From the NCBI GenBank assembly GCA_963971575.1, contig OZ020618.1:32652731-32716730 (forward strand): a stretch of 64,000 nucleotides of DNA. The letters run 5' to 3'. This document shows, in pieces, positions 33,501 to 43,672 of the stretch. The stretch is from Liopterus haemorrhoidalis (Eukaryota > Arthropoda > Insecta > Coleoptera > Dytiscidae). Below the pieces are notes generated by a model that was not told the DNA's origin, made no database searches, and worked only from the letters and a program-made list of their open reading frames with translations. Position 1 is the stretch's first letter. Each line of letters begins with the position of its first letter. The position numbers were made by a program, and so were the translations under genes.

Positions 33501-34664
33501 AATTTTTCCGTTAACGTCATATACTAACGCTACGTTCTTTTTGAATACTACTTTTGAACCACTATTCGTAATTTTTCCTACCGATAATAAATTTGTACGT
33601 ATCCCCGGTACATGTAAAGTATCGAATACTGACAGTTTTTTAGTATCACCGTCTATATCAACCGAAATTGAGGCTGTACCTTTACCGACAATGTCCGATG
33701 ATTGATCATTTGCCATGTTTAATGACCCCTTAACGCTATTCAACACTAAAAAATCTTTAACATCTTTACAAATGTGTGACGTAGCGCCACTGTCAAGACA
33801 CCATCTTTCACTAAGATGCGTGTTTCCCGCGTGAAGAGCGTCTGCGGCGAACATCCCTTCTTCCACTTTATTAGCGTTATACTTAGGGTTTTCGCGATTC
33901 CTACAATCAATGGCTTTATGACCAATCTGTCGGCAATTGTGGCAACGAAATTTAAATGTACCTTTATTATCACGATTATCCAATTTCGTGTTTTTATTTT
34001 TAAACGCGAAACGCATTTTGTTAAATTTCTTTTGGGAATACATTGCACTTTGTGATTCACCGACGGAATCATTTTTACTTCTCCGTGCATCGCTTTCCTC
34101 TATAATTTTAACGCGAAGAACTTCGGGTGCGGGCAATTCATCTCGTGATTCTATTGCACATCTAAAATTTTCATAACAATCCGGTAGACTATACAATAAC
34201 ATAATTGATAACAAATCTGCGTTAATGTCGACATTCATCTCCCCGAGCTTATCGACAGCATCAAAAAATTTCGCAATATGATCACGAACATCATCGCTTT
34301 CGTGCATACGTAGAAGAATTAACTGTTTCAATAATGTGGCCTTACGAGCGGGACCCTTCGACGCGTAATAGTCTTCCAATTTAATCCAAACGTCACGCGA
34401 AGTCGCACAATTTTTGATAAGTTTTAATTCCGATACACCGATACACAATATAATGTCTGATTTCGCTTTCAAATCGTTTTTCAGCCAAGATTTCAATGCG
34501 CTTTCTGAACTAACATCATTCGTAACAATATTAGGTTTTGGACAATCACCACTTACGTACGTCCACGCGTCATTTTTAATCAGTAATGCCTGCATTTGTA
34601 TTTTCCAGGTGTCGTAATTATCCTTACTAAGAACATCTATACGCGTATAATTGTGTGAACCCAT
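30568..34664 (-). pseudogene. Copia Gag-Pol polyprotein of element A2, frameshifted
   Basis: Copy of the A1 polyprotein split by loss of one base at 32424/32425. On the coding strand a T after a run of nine A is missing. The N-terminal frame (34664 down to 32361, 767 aa) keeps Gag, zinc knuckle, protease and the whole integrase core, but ends in a foreign tail before the AT-hooks. The C-terminal frame keeps reverse transcriptase and RNase H; its first in-frame ATG is at 32166, giving 532 aa that begin just inside the RT region. Amino-acid changes against A1 are G538V, D650Y, S1103I and S1204L. D650 is conserved in element B, so Y is probably the derived state. The catalytic residues themselves are unchanged. 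Confidence 0.93.
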
Positions 34665-34739
34665 ATTTCAACTTCTGATCACTTTCCAAACCGTTTCCTA
34701 TTATTTTTTATAATTCCTTGATTGTACTTGGTGCTTCCT

Positions 34740-34753
34740 CTGGGCCCATAACC
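34740..34753 (-). other. Element A2 primer-binding site
   Basis: GGTTATGGGCCCAG on the coding strand, identical to A1 and complementary to the initiator tRNA-Met anticodon arm. Confidence 0.87.
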
Positions 34754-34938
34754 TGTCAGAGTTGCAGTATTTGTATACGTGTGTACACCAAAGTAACAAT
34801 AAGTTAAAACAAATAATTATGGTTTGTAATTATATATTGCAGAATAAACTTTCTTTTTGACATTACATGAAAACATTTAATATTCAACTGTCACTTGACA
34901 AATCCATCGCACACTAAGACTGTATGGATATTCTAACA
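34754..34938 (-). repeat. Element A2 5' LTR (185 bp)
   Basis: Full-length LTR, TG...CA, no difference seen from 10853-11037. The right flank is GATAC as in copy 1. Confidence 0.92.
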
Positions 34939-36536
34939 GATACATCCTTTTTGTATAAGTTTGGTTATTAAGGCCCAAATTTTTTCTAGACTAAAATGGA
35001 CATGAGGAATTCAAAAATTTAAACCAGAGGTCCTTATCTTTTACCGTTATTGAGATATAATTTTTTGAAACATTAAATTTTATTACAAAAATTTCAAAAT
35101 ATTACAACATTTTTTTTTGTTTAGGATATGTTTTAAAATGTGCCTTTACCATATTTCAGACCTTAGAACTTCAAAAATTCCAACCGCAGGTCCTTATCTT
35201 TTTTAGTTTTTGAAATACATATACATTTGTTTTTTATTTATTTATTTTCTGAAAAAAACAAGTTTTCTTAAAACAGTCCAAAATATGGCCTTTAGGTAAT
35301 TTTGGGGTGAGGATTAATAAAAAAATATTTAAAAAAATCAAGAGGCCTTAGTTTTTGAGTTATAGTCAATTTTAAGTACTTTTTTCCGATTTACTCAAAA
35401 AGAGTTGGCCAAAATACAAAATGAACTTTATTTTTGTGATCTACGGCCCAAATTGTATCAATTTTGAGAAAAATCCGAAATATTTTTTGTGTAAAAATTC
35501 GCGATTTTTTTTCAAAGTGGTACCCCTTACGATTTTTTCGATATTTTAACATTTATAAGGGTTTTGTTTAATGATACATCCTTTTTGTATAAGTTTGGTT
35601 ATGAAGGCCTCAATTTTTTCTAGAGTAAAATGGACATGAGGAATTCAAAAATTTAAACCAGAGGTCCTTATCTTTTACCGTTATTGAGATATAATTTTTT
35701 GAAAAATTAAATTTTATTACAAAAATTTCAAAATTTTACAAAAATTTTTTTTGTTTAGGATATGTTTTTAAATGTGCCTTTACCATATTTCAGAACTTAG
35801 AATTTCAAAAATTCCAACCGCAGGTACTTATCTTTTTTAGTTTTTGAAATACATATACATATTTTTTTTATTTTTTTTTTCTGAAAAAAAAAAGTTTTCT
35901 TAAAACAGTCCAAAATATGGCCGTTAGGTATTTTTGGGGTGAAGATTAATAAAAAATATTTAAAAAAATCAAGAGGCCTTAGTTTTTGAGTTGTAGTCAA
36001 TTTTAGGTACTTTTTTCCGATTTACTCAAAAACAGTTGGCCAAAATCCAAAATGAACCTTATTTTTGTGTTCTACGGCCCAAACTGTATTAATTTTGAGA
36101 AAAATCCGAAATATATTTTTTGTAAAAATTCGCGATTTTTTTTTCAAAGTGGTACCTCTTACGATTTTTTCGATATTTTAACATATATAAGGGTTTTGTT
36201 TAATGATACATCCTTTTTGTATAAGTTTGGTTATGAAGGCCTCAATTTTTTCTAGAGTAAAATGGACATGAGGAATTCAAAAATTTAAACCAGAGGTCCT
36301 TATCTTTTACCGTTATTGACATATAATTTTTTGAAACATTAAATTTTATTACAAAAATGTCAAAATATTACAACATTTTTTTTTGTTTAGGATATGTTTT
36401 AAAATGTGCCTTTACCATATTTCAGACCTTAGAACTTCAAAAATTCCAACCGCAGGTCCTTATCTTTTATAGTTTTTGAAATACATATACATATGTTTTT
36501 TATTTATTTATTTTCTGAAAAAAAAAGTTTTCTTAA
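34939..36536. repeat. Satellite block 4 between elements A2 and B2
   Basis: About 2.5 monomers (anchors 35123, 35757, 36389), nearly identical to 11038-12635. It contains no gene. Confidence 0.96.
36532..36536. repeat. Element B2 target-site duplication, left
   Basis: CTTAA, inherited with the duplicated block; its partner is at 41308-41312. Confidence 0.87.
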
Positions 36537-36787
36537 TATTGCGACGGATGGTGGATTTAAGGGTTAAATAAATAAACTGATTAACACTATACAATAGTTT
36601 AATGAGAAAATAATGTGAATAAACAAATCAGATACAGATATTATGTTAATTCTACAAACAATGCACGTGGACTCATTAGTTCATAACGCTGCCGCTACGT
36701 TAGTAGTGTTGTCCGGCAGCACTTGCCTTGTCCGGTGGCAGTTAACTGAACTTACGCCAGCTCGGCGCGGTATTCAAAACCTTAACA
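36537..36787 (-). repeat. Element B2 3' LTR
   Basis: 251 bp. It has C where B1's left LTR has the private G at 12845. Confidence 0.92.
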
Positions 36788-39700
36788 CTTCCCCTCGCGA
36801 CGTGGCTGGTCGCGGGACTTCTTGATTCCTTCTTCTAGTCCTAGCAGTCTGACGCAGGTTACGTGTTTCGGTCTAGGAAGTCCTTTAGTCAACACGTCCG
36901 CCGTCATTTCTTCTGTCGGGAGGTATTTTAGGATCAGCAGTTTATTCGATAAAGCTTCACGTATGAAGTGGTACCGAATATCTATGTGTTTGCTCCTTGC
37001 GTGAAATGTGGCATTCTCAGCCAATTTTACTGCTCCGTTATTGTCGTTGAACAATACAAGTTCGGACTGCTTGTCTAATCCCAATTCACGGAGGAAGTTC
37101 TTCAAGTAGATGGCTTCTTTCGTGGCCTCTGCGACTGCCATATACTCAGCCTCCGTCGATGATAATGCAACGGTCCTCTGCTTCTTAGAATCCCACGATA
37201 TGGGTCCTTTGCAAAATAGGAAGGCATATCCGGTATATGAACGTCTGTCGTCCAAACAGTTCCCCCAATCTGCGTCTGTGAATCCTCGGATAGGCTTCGA
37301 GTCTGCTTCATATACCAACCCCAGGTTGATAGTAGCCTTCAAGTATCTCAGGACACGCTTCGCAGCAGTCCAGTGGACCCTCGTGTAGCAGTGATTAAAC
37401 TGTCCAAGACAGCTGACAGCGAAACTGATGTCCGGTCTCGTGGCCACAAACAGATACGTGAGGGCCCCAATTAGCTCACGATACGGGAGTCTCTTATCCT
37501 CTTCACTTGGCGTCTCTGTTGGCTTGGTCAGCCTTACACTGACATCCATTGGGGTACTCACCGGCTTAGCATCGCTCATTCCAAAGCGCTGCAGGACATC
37601 ATTGATGTAGCCCTTTTGATTTAGAGCTATTTTGTTGCCTTCTCTGGTGAACTCGATACCCAGACAGTACTTAACTTCTCCGAGATCCTTCATTTCGAAC
37701 TCTCGAAATAATGTCTTGCTTATCCTGGAGACGGTGTCATCGTTCCGAGATGCAATTAAGATGTCGTCTACATAAACGACAATGAGGGTCAGGTCTTCCC
37801 CTCGCCCTAAATGGTACACACATGGACCTGCGTCCGTGGGCGTCGCGCCGACGGACTTCAAAACACTGTCCAGCTTAGTGTGCCAGCTCCTGCCAGCCTG
37901 GCGCAATCCATACAGCGATTTTCTCAACAGACACACCTTATTGCCTGTTTTCAACTCGCTCAGCATAATCTTGGCCTTATCGCGTATATATCTTTCTCTG
38001 TTCGAGTTGACAATTCTTTTGAGTGCGTCAAATAACTGTTTCGGCGGCTCCATTAGAATGGTTTCTTTCAAATCGCCATTTAAATAAGCCGTCGCCACAT
38101 CAAATTGTCTGACTTTCATTGATAGGCGCGTCGCTAGAGCTGCCATCAGACGAATTGAACTCAAACGAGCGACAGGCGCAAAAGTTTGGTCAAAATGTAC
38201 GCCTGGCCTCTGAGAAAAGCCTTGAGCAACAACTCGGGCTTTTCGTCGCTCGAGTGTGCCGTCAGCTTTGTACTTGTTCCTAAGTACTACACGGCTGCCG
38301 ATCACTTCTGCATTCCTAGGACGATCAACGATCTGCCATGTGTCGTTCTTCAGGATTGACGTGATCTCCGTGGTGATGGCGTCGTGCCATTCTTCGGCGT
38401 CGGGACCGGAAATCGCCTGATGCATGGGTGTCTCCGACAAGAACGTGTACTCAGGCGTTTCCACACATCTGACGTCTTCACGGACTTGAAAAATCTTCCG
38501 AGGTCTTCCTCTGGAACCGGTCAGTAAGCGACGTGGTCTACCTCGGCCTCTTCCTGGAGCACGCTCATTTTCACGGGCCTCTTGCCTCTGTGCATGAGCT
38601 TGGCAGTCGTCATGGTCTTCTACTGGAACATCTGCAGGCTCATCAAGTGGTCGGATATCAATTTCCACCACTCGCGGCGCCTCCTCTGGTTCCGCAGGTA
38701 GAAAATCGGTGAAATTTTCGGGAGAATCCTCCGACTTCTCAACAAATTTCACATCTCGGGTTACCTCAATTTTGTTTTCAGAAGGAATCCACACTCGGTA
38801 TCCCTTGGACTGTTCTACATAGCCCACGAAAATTCCTTCTTTCGCTCGAGTATCAAGTTTGCCTAGGCCCGGTTTCCTGTTCAGGCAAAACACTCGACAA
38901 CCGAACTCTCTGAAATAACTAACATCAGGAGTCTTACCGGTCCATACTTCATACGGAGTCCGGCCATTCAGACTTCGGGTAGGACAACGATTTCTAATGA
39001 AGTTGGCCGTATTGATAGCTTCTGCCCAAAAAGACGGGGGCAAACTAGATTGCATCAGCAGGCACCTGGCAGTATCCATGAGAGTACGGTTCTTACGCTC
39101 CGCGACTCCATTCTGCTCCGGGTTGTATGGAATGGTCAACCTCCTTGTTATGCCTCTGTTTTTCAGGTAGGCATCGAAAGTGTGGTTAACATATTCACGC
39201 CCGTTGTCCGATTGGATGCACTTGACTTTTCCGTCTCGTTGCTTCTCGACTAGCGTGACAAAGTCTCTGAAGCGCTCGAGAACCTCGTCCTTCGATTTTA
39301 AAAATCGCACTTCACACCAACGTGAATAATCGTCAATAAACGTGACTACATATCGGAATTTTCCCTTGGATTCTACGCGCATCGGACCGCACACATCTGA
39401 GTGGATTAACTCCAGTAGCGCTGTTGTTCGTCCAGAACTCAAGGGAAATGGCGTCCGAGTCATTTTGGCGCGGCAACACACACTACAGTCAAGTTCATCA
39501 CTCGAATTGTCTATCGCAACACCGCGTAAAACACCATTGCGTACCGCTTCTTTGGTGTCTCTCATATTCAAGTGACCAAGTCGCCGGTGCCATAGTTCAA
39601 GAGCTCCCGAAGCTCGCGCGGTACACGCACTATCAGAGATCGAGTTAATTTCACGCCCGTCTCGATTACAATCGCGCATATAATACAGGTCACCAACGCG

Positions 39701-40897
39701 TTCGGCAACTAGCTTCACAAGTCCATCCGAACCGATTATGGAAGCGCCATTTTTTTCAAAAACCACTTTATGTCCGTTGTCCGTCACTTTAGAAACGGAA
39801 AGTAGATTTGTTCGCAACTCCGGCACGTGTAAAGTGTCTTTTAAGATGACATTTTTCATCTCGTTACTAACTTTAGCACTAAAATGGACTGTTCCTTTTG
39901 CTAAAATTTCCGCGCACGCGTTATTTGCCAAATTCAATGTCCCGCGGTTGGCATCACTGATTTCTGCAAAGTCACTTAACTCGCGGCACAGGTGGGATGT
40001 GGCACCACTATCCAAACACCACTTTAGACGTTCAGCACTTTGACGCGCGATTTTAGATGTCTGAGCGTTAGACGCGCACAGACTTACGTTCTCCGCACTG
40101 TTGCCATACGATTTGTATTTCCCGGTCTTGCAATCCGCAGCTTTGTGTCCTGGTTCTTTACACTTATGGCACCGAAATTTAAAAATGGCAGTTTTATTGT
40201 CCGTTTTGCCCGATTTTTCCGCATTTGTCGCGTTTTTATTTTTATTACGCCATTTCCGCACATGTTTGTTCACGTATAACGCATTTTGAGCCGCACTACA
40301 CAAACTGTCACTTTTTCGCGCTTCGTTCTCCTCCAAGATTTTCACACGAAGAGCATCTGGGGAAGGCAACTCGTCACGTGACTCTATGGCACAGCGAAAA
40401 TTCTCATACGTTGACGGTAGACTGTACAACAACATAATTGCTAATAAATCGGGGTTTATGTCTACCTCCATTTCGCTTAATTTGTCAACTGTATCGAAAA
40501 ATTTATTTACGTGTTCGCGTACATCGCCGCCCTCATGCATGCGTTGTAACGTTAGTTGTTTCAACAGCGTGGCTTTTCTAGCTGGCCCCTTTGACTGGTA
40601 TATGGTTTCCAGCTTTAACCAGACAGCACGTGACGATTCACAGCCTTTTATTTGCTTCAATTCGGAAGGGCTAATGGCTAAAATTATATCAGACTTAGCC
40701 TTGCCATCGTTTTTCAACCATGTGTTTACCGCTAATTCCGATGCTTCTTTTCCAGGTTCTAATATTGGTTTTTTAAACTCACCATTAACATACACCCAAG
40801 CATCATTTTTTACTAGCAATGCCTCCATCTGCATCTTCCATGTGTCATAATTTTCTTTGTTAAGAGACTCGATTCTAGACGTGTTGGCTCCAAACAT
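36782..40897 (-). CDS. Copia Gag-Pol polyprotein of element B2 (1371 aa, intact)
   Basis: Same polyprotein as in B1, with two amino-acid changes. A693V lies downstream of the integrase core. S1150F lies just after the conserved YRELIGALTYL motif near the RT-RNase H connection. Both are C-to-T changes on the coding strand. The CCHC knuckle, protease DSG, HHCC, DD35E, both AT-hooks, YVDD and RNase H acidic residues are all kept. As in B1, the stop codon is supplied by the first bases of the 3' LTR. Whether S1150F affects activity cannot be judged from sequence. Confidence 0.95.
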   Translation of the reverse strand: MFGANTSRIESLNKENYDTWKMQMEALLVKNDAWVYVNGEFKKPILEPGKEASELAVNTWLKNDGKAKSDIILAISPSELKQIKGCESSRAVWLKLETIYQSKGPARKATLLKQLTLQRMHEGGDVREHVNKFFDTVDKLSEMEVDINPDLLAIMLLYSLPSTYENFRCAIESRDELPSPDALRVKILEENEARKSDSLCSAAQNALYVNKHVRKWRNKNKNATNAEKSGKTDNKTAIFKFRCHKCKEPGHKAADCKTGKYKSYGNSAENVSLCASNAQTSKIARQSAERLKWCLDSGATSHLCRELSDFAEISDANRGTLNLANNACAEILAKGTVHFSAKVSNEMKNVILKDTLHVPELRTNLLSVSKVTDNGHKVVFEKNGASIIGSDGLVKLVAERVGDLYYMRDCNRDGREINSISDSACTARASGALELWHRRLGHLNMRDTKEAVRNGVLRGVAIDNSSDELDCSVCCRAKMTRTPFPLSSGRTTALLELIHSDVCGPMRVESKGKFRYVVTFIDDYSRWCEVRFLKSKDEVLERFRDFVTLVEKQRDGKVKCIQSDNGREYVNHTFDAYLKNRGITRRLTIPYNPEQNGVAERKNRTLMDTARCLLMQSSLPPSFWAEAINTANFIRNRCPTRSLNGRTPYEVWTGKTPDVSYFREFGCRVFCLNRKPGLGKLDTRAKEGIFVGYVEQSKGYRVWIPSENKIEVTRDVKFVEKSEDSPENFTDFLPAEPEEAPRVVEIDIRPLDEPADVPVEDHDDCQAHAQRQEARENERAPGRGRGRPRRLLTGSRGRPRKIFQVREDVRCVETPEYTFLSETPMHQAISGPDAEEWHDAITTEITSILKNDTWQIVDRPRNAEVIGSRVVLRNKYKADGTLERRKARVVAQGFSQRPGVHFDQTFAPVARLSSIRLMAALATRLSMKVRQFDVATAYLNGDLKETILMEPPKQLFDALKRIVNSNRERYIRDKAKIMLSELKTGNKVCLLRKSLYGLRQAGRSWHTKLDSVLKSVGATPTDAGPCVYHLGRGEDLTLIVVYVDDILIASRNDDTVSRISKTLFREFEMKDLGEVKYCLGIEFTREGNKIALNQKGYINDVLQRFGMSDAKPVSTPMDVSVRLTKPTETPSEEDKRLPYRELIGALTYLFVATRPDISFAVSCLGQFNHCYTRVHWTAAKRVLRYLKATINLGLVYEADSKPIRGFTDADWGNCLDDRRSYTGYAFLFCKGPISWDSKKQRTVALSSTEAEYMAVAEATKEAIYLKNFLRELGLDKQSELVLFNDNNGAVKLAENATFHARSKHIDIRYHFIREALSNKLLILKYLPTEEMTADVLTKGLPRPKHVTCVRLLGLEEGIKKSRDQPRREGKC
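36788..36796 (-). other. Element B2 polypurine tract
   Basis: GAGGGGAAG on the coding strand, immediately before the 3' LTR. Confidence 0.85.
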
Positions 40898-41042
40898 CTT
40901 GATTCAATTCACACAAGATTCACTATTGACACTCAACACTCGACACAATGTTATTTAGCGTTTTTCACAAAAATATTTCCACTCTCACAATGTTGCACTT
41001 CACGGTTTTTACAGTTATTTATTTAACACCTTGTCTCGCGAC

Positions 41043-41056
41043 CTGGGCCCGTAACC
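41043..41056 (-). other. Element B2 primer-binding site
   Basis: GGTTACGGGCCCAG on the coding strand, same single mismatch to the initiator tRNA-Met anticodon arm as in B1. Confidence 0.8.
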
Positions 41057-41307
41057 TATTGCGACGGATGGTGGATTTAAGGGTTAAATAAATAAACTGA
41101 TTAACACTATACAATAGTTTAATGAGAAAATAATGTGAATAAACAAATCAGATACAGATATTATGTTAATTCTACAAACAATGCACGTGGACTCATTAGT
41201 TCATAACGCTGCCGCTAAGTTAGTAGTGTTGTCCGGCAGCACTTGCCTTGTCCGGTGGCAGTTAACTGAACTTACGCCAGCTCGGCGCGGTATTCAAAAC
41301 CTTAACA
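41057..41307 (-). repeat. Element B2 5' LTR
   Basis: 251 bp. It has a private A at 41218 where the other three B LTRs have C. Confidence 0.92.
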
Positions 41308-41312
41308 CTTAA
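41308..41312. repeat. Element B2 target-site duplication, right
   Basis: CTTAA, matching 36532-36536. Confidence 0.87.
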
Positions 41313-43064
41313 AACAGTCCAAAATATGGCCTTTAGGTAATTTTGGGGTGAGGATTAATAAAAAAATATTTAAAAAAATCAAGAGGCCTTAGTTTTTGAG
41401 TTATAGTCAATTTTAGGTACTTTTTCCGCTTTACTCAAAAACAGTTGGCCAAAATCCAAAATGAACCTTATTTTTGTGATCTACGGCCCAAATTGTATCA
41501 ATGTTGAGAAAAATCCGAAATATTTTTTTTGTAAAAATTCGCGATTTTTTTTCAAAGGGGTACCCCTTACGAATTTTTCGATATTTTGCCATTTATAAGG
41601 GTTTTGTTTAATAATACATCCTTTTTGTATAAGTTTGGTTATTAAGGCCCCAATTTTTTTTAGACTAAAATGGACATGAGGAACTCAAAAATTTAAACCA
41701 GAGGTCCCTATCTTTTACCGTTATTGAGATATAATTTTTTGAAAAATTAAATTTTATTACAAAAATTTCAAAATTTTACAAAATTTTTTTTTTGTTTAGG
41801 ATATGTTTTAAAATGTGCCTTTACCATATTTCAGACCTTAGAACTTCAAAAATTCCAACCGCAGGTCCTTATCTTTTTTAGTTTTTGAAAGACATATACA
41901 TATTTTTTTATTTATTTTTTTTCTGAAAAAAAAAAGTTTTCTTAAAACAGTCCAAAATATGGCCTTTAGGTAATTTTGGGGTGAGGATTAATAAAAAAAT
42001 ATTTAAAAAAATCAAGAGGCCTTAGTTTTTGAGTTATAGTCAATTTTAGGTACTTATTTCCGATTTACTCAAAAACAGTTGGCCAAAATCCAAAATGAAC
42101 CTTATTTTTGTGATCAACGGCCCAAAGTGTATCAATTTTGAGCAAATTCCGAAATATTTTTTTTTTTGTAAAAATTCGCGATTTTTTTCAAAGGGGTACC
42201 CCTTACGATTTTTTCGATATTTTGCCATTTATAAGGGTTTTGTTTAATGATACATCCTTTTTGTATAAGTTTGTTTATTAAGGCCCCAATTTTTTCTAGA
42301 CTAAAATGGACATGAGGAACTCAAATATTTAAACCAGAGGTCCCTATCTTTTACCGTTATTGAGATATAATTTTTTGAAAAATTAAATTTTATTACAAAA
42401 ATTTCAAAATTTTACAAAATTTTTTTTTTGTTTAGGATATGTTTTAAAATGTGCCTTTACCATATTTCAGAACTTAGAACTTCAAAAATTCCAACCGCAG
42501 GTCCTTATCTTTTTTAGTTTTTGAAATACATATACATATTTTTTTTATTTATTTTTTTTCTGAAAAAAAAAAGTTTTCTTAAAACAGTCCAAAATATGGC
42601 CGTTAGGTAATTTTGGGGTGAGGATTAATAAAAAAATATTTAAAAAATCAAGAGGCCTTAGTTTTTGAGTTATAGTCAATTTTAGGTACTTTTTTCCGAT
42701 TTACTCAAAAACAGTTCGCCAAAATCCAAAATGAACCTTATTTTTGTGATGTACGGCCCAAATTGTATCAATTTTGAGAAAAATCCGAAATATTTTGTTG
42801 TAAAAATTCTCGATTTTTTTTCAATGGGGTACCCCTTACGATTTTTTCGATATTTTGCCATTTACAAGGGTTTTGTTTAATGATACATCCTTTTTGTATA
42901 AGTTTGGTTATTAAGGCCCCAATTTTTTCTATACTAAAATGGACATGAGGAACTCAAAAATTTAAACCAGAGGTCCTTATCTTTTACCGTTATTGAGATA
43001 TAATTTTTTGAAAAATTAAATTTTATTACAAAAATTTCCAAATTTTACAAATTTTTTTTTGTTT

Positions 43065-43672
43065 AGGATATGTTTTAAAATGTGCCTTTACCATATTTCA
43101 GACCTTAGAATTTCAAAAATTCCAACCGCAGGTCCTTATCTTTTTTATTTTTTGAAATACATATACATATTTTTTTTATTTTTTTTCTTTTTTTCTGAAA
43201 AAAAAAAGTTTTCTTAAAACAGTCCAAAATATGGCCGTTAGGTAATTTTGGGGTGAGGATTAATAAAAAATATTTAAAAAAATCAAGAGGCCTTAGTTTT
43301 TGGGTTATAGTTAATTTAAGGTACTTTTTTCCGCTTTACTCAAAAACAGTTGGCCAAAATCCAAAATGAACTTTATTTTTGTGATCTACGGCCCAAATTG
43401 TATCAATTTTGAGAAAAATCCGAAATATTTTTTTTGTACCCCTTACGATTTTTTCGATATTTTGCCATTTATAAGGGTTTTGTTTAATGATACATCCTTT
43501 TTGCATAAGTTTGGTTATTAAGGCCCCAATTTTTTCTAGACTAAAATGGACATGAGAAACTCAAAAATTTAAACCAGAGGTCCTTATCTTTTACCGTTAT
43601 TGAGATATAATTTTTTGAAAAATTAAATTTTATTACAAAAATTTCAAAATTTTACAAATTTTTTTTTTGTTT
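43065..43672. repeat. Short satellite monomer (608 bp), duplicate of 19165-19771
   Basis: It carries the same deletion junction (TTTTTGTA joined to CCCCTTACG) near 43438. It is therefore a copy of the short monomer in HOR copy 1. Confidence 0.85.

Larger units (their letters stand above)
30346..34938 (-). mobile_element. Copia-type LTR retrotransposon A, copy 2 (duplicated with its satellite)
   Basis: Same element as A1 at the same satellite position, with the same 17-bp lesion at its left edge. It arose by block duplication. Relative to A1 I count about nine substitutions and one 1-bp deletion that breaks the polyprotein. LTRs are at 30346-30517 and 34754-34938. Its left satellite flank has also lost 28 bp between two CGATTTTTT words (junction about 30312). 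Confidence 0.95.
36537..41307 (-). mobile_element. Copia-type LTR retrotransposon B, copy 2 (duplicated with its satellite)
   Basis: 4771 bp, at the same satellite position and with the same target repeat as B1. It differs from B1 at about four bases: 12845 G/C, 13548 G/A, 14917 G/A and 17317 C/A in B1 coordinates. LTRs are at 36537-36787 and 41057-41307. The ORF is intact, so the window holds two potentially functional B copies. Confidence 0.95.

Noticed and set aside
30346..41307. Independent insertion of A2 and B2.
   Set aside because: Identical satellite insertion points, flanks, target repeat and the shared 17-bp lesion make duplication of the whole block far more likely.
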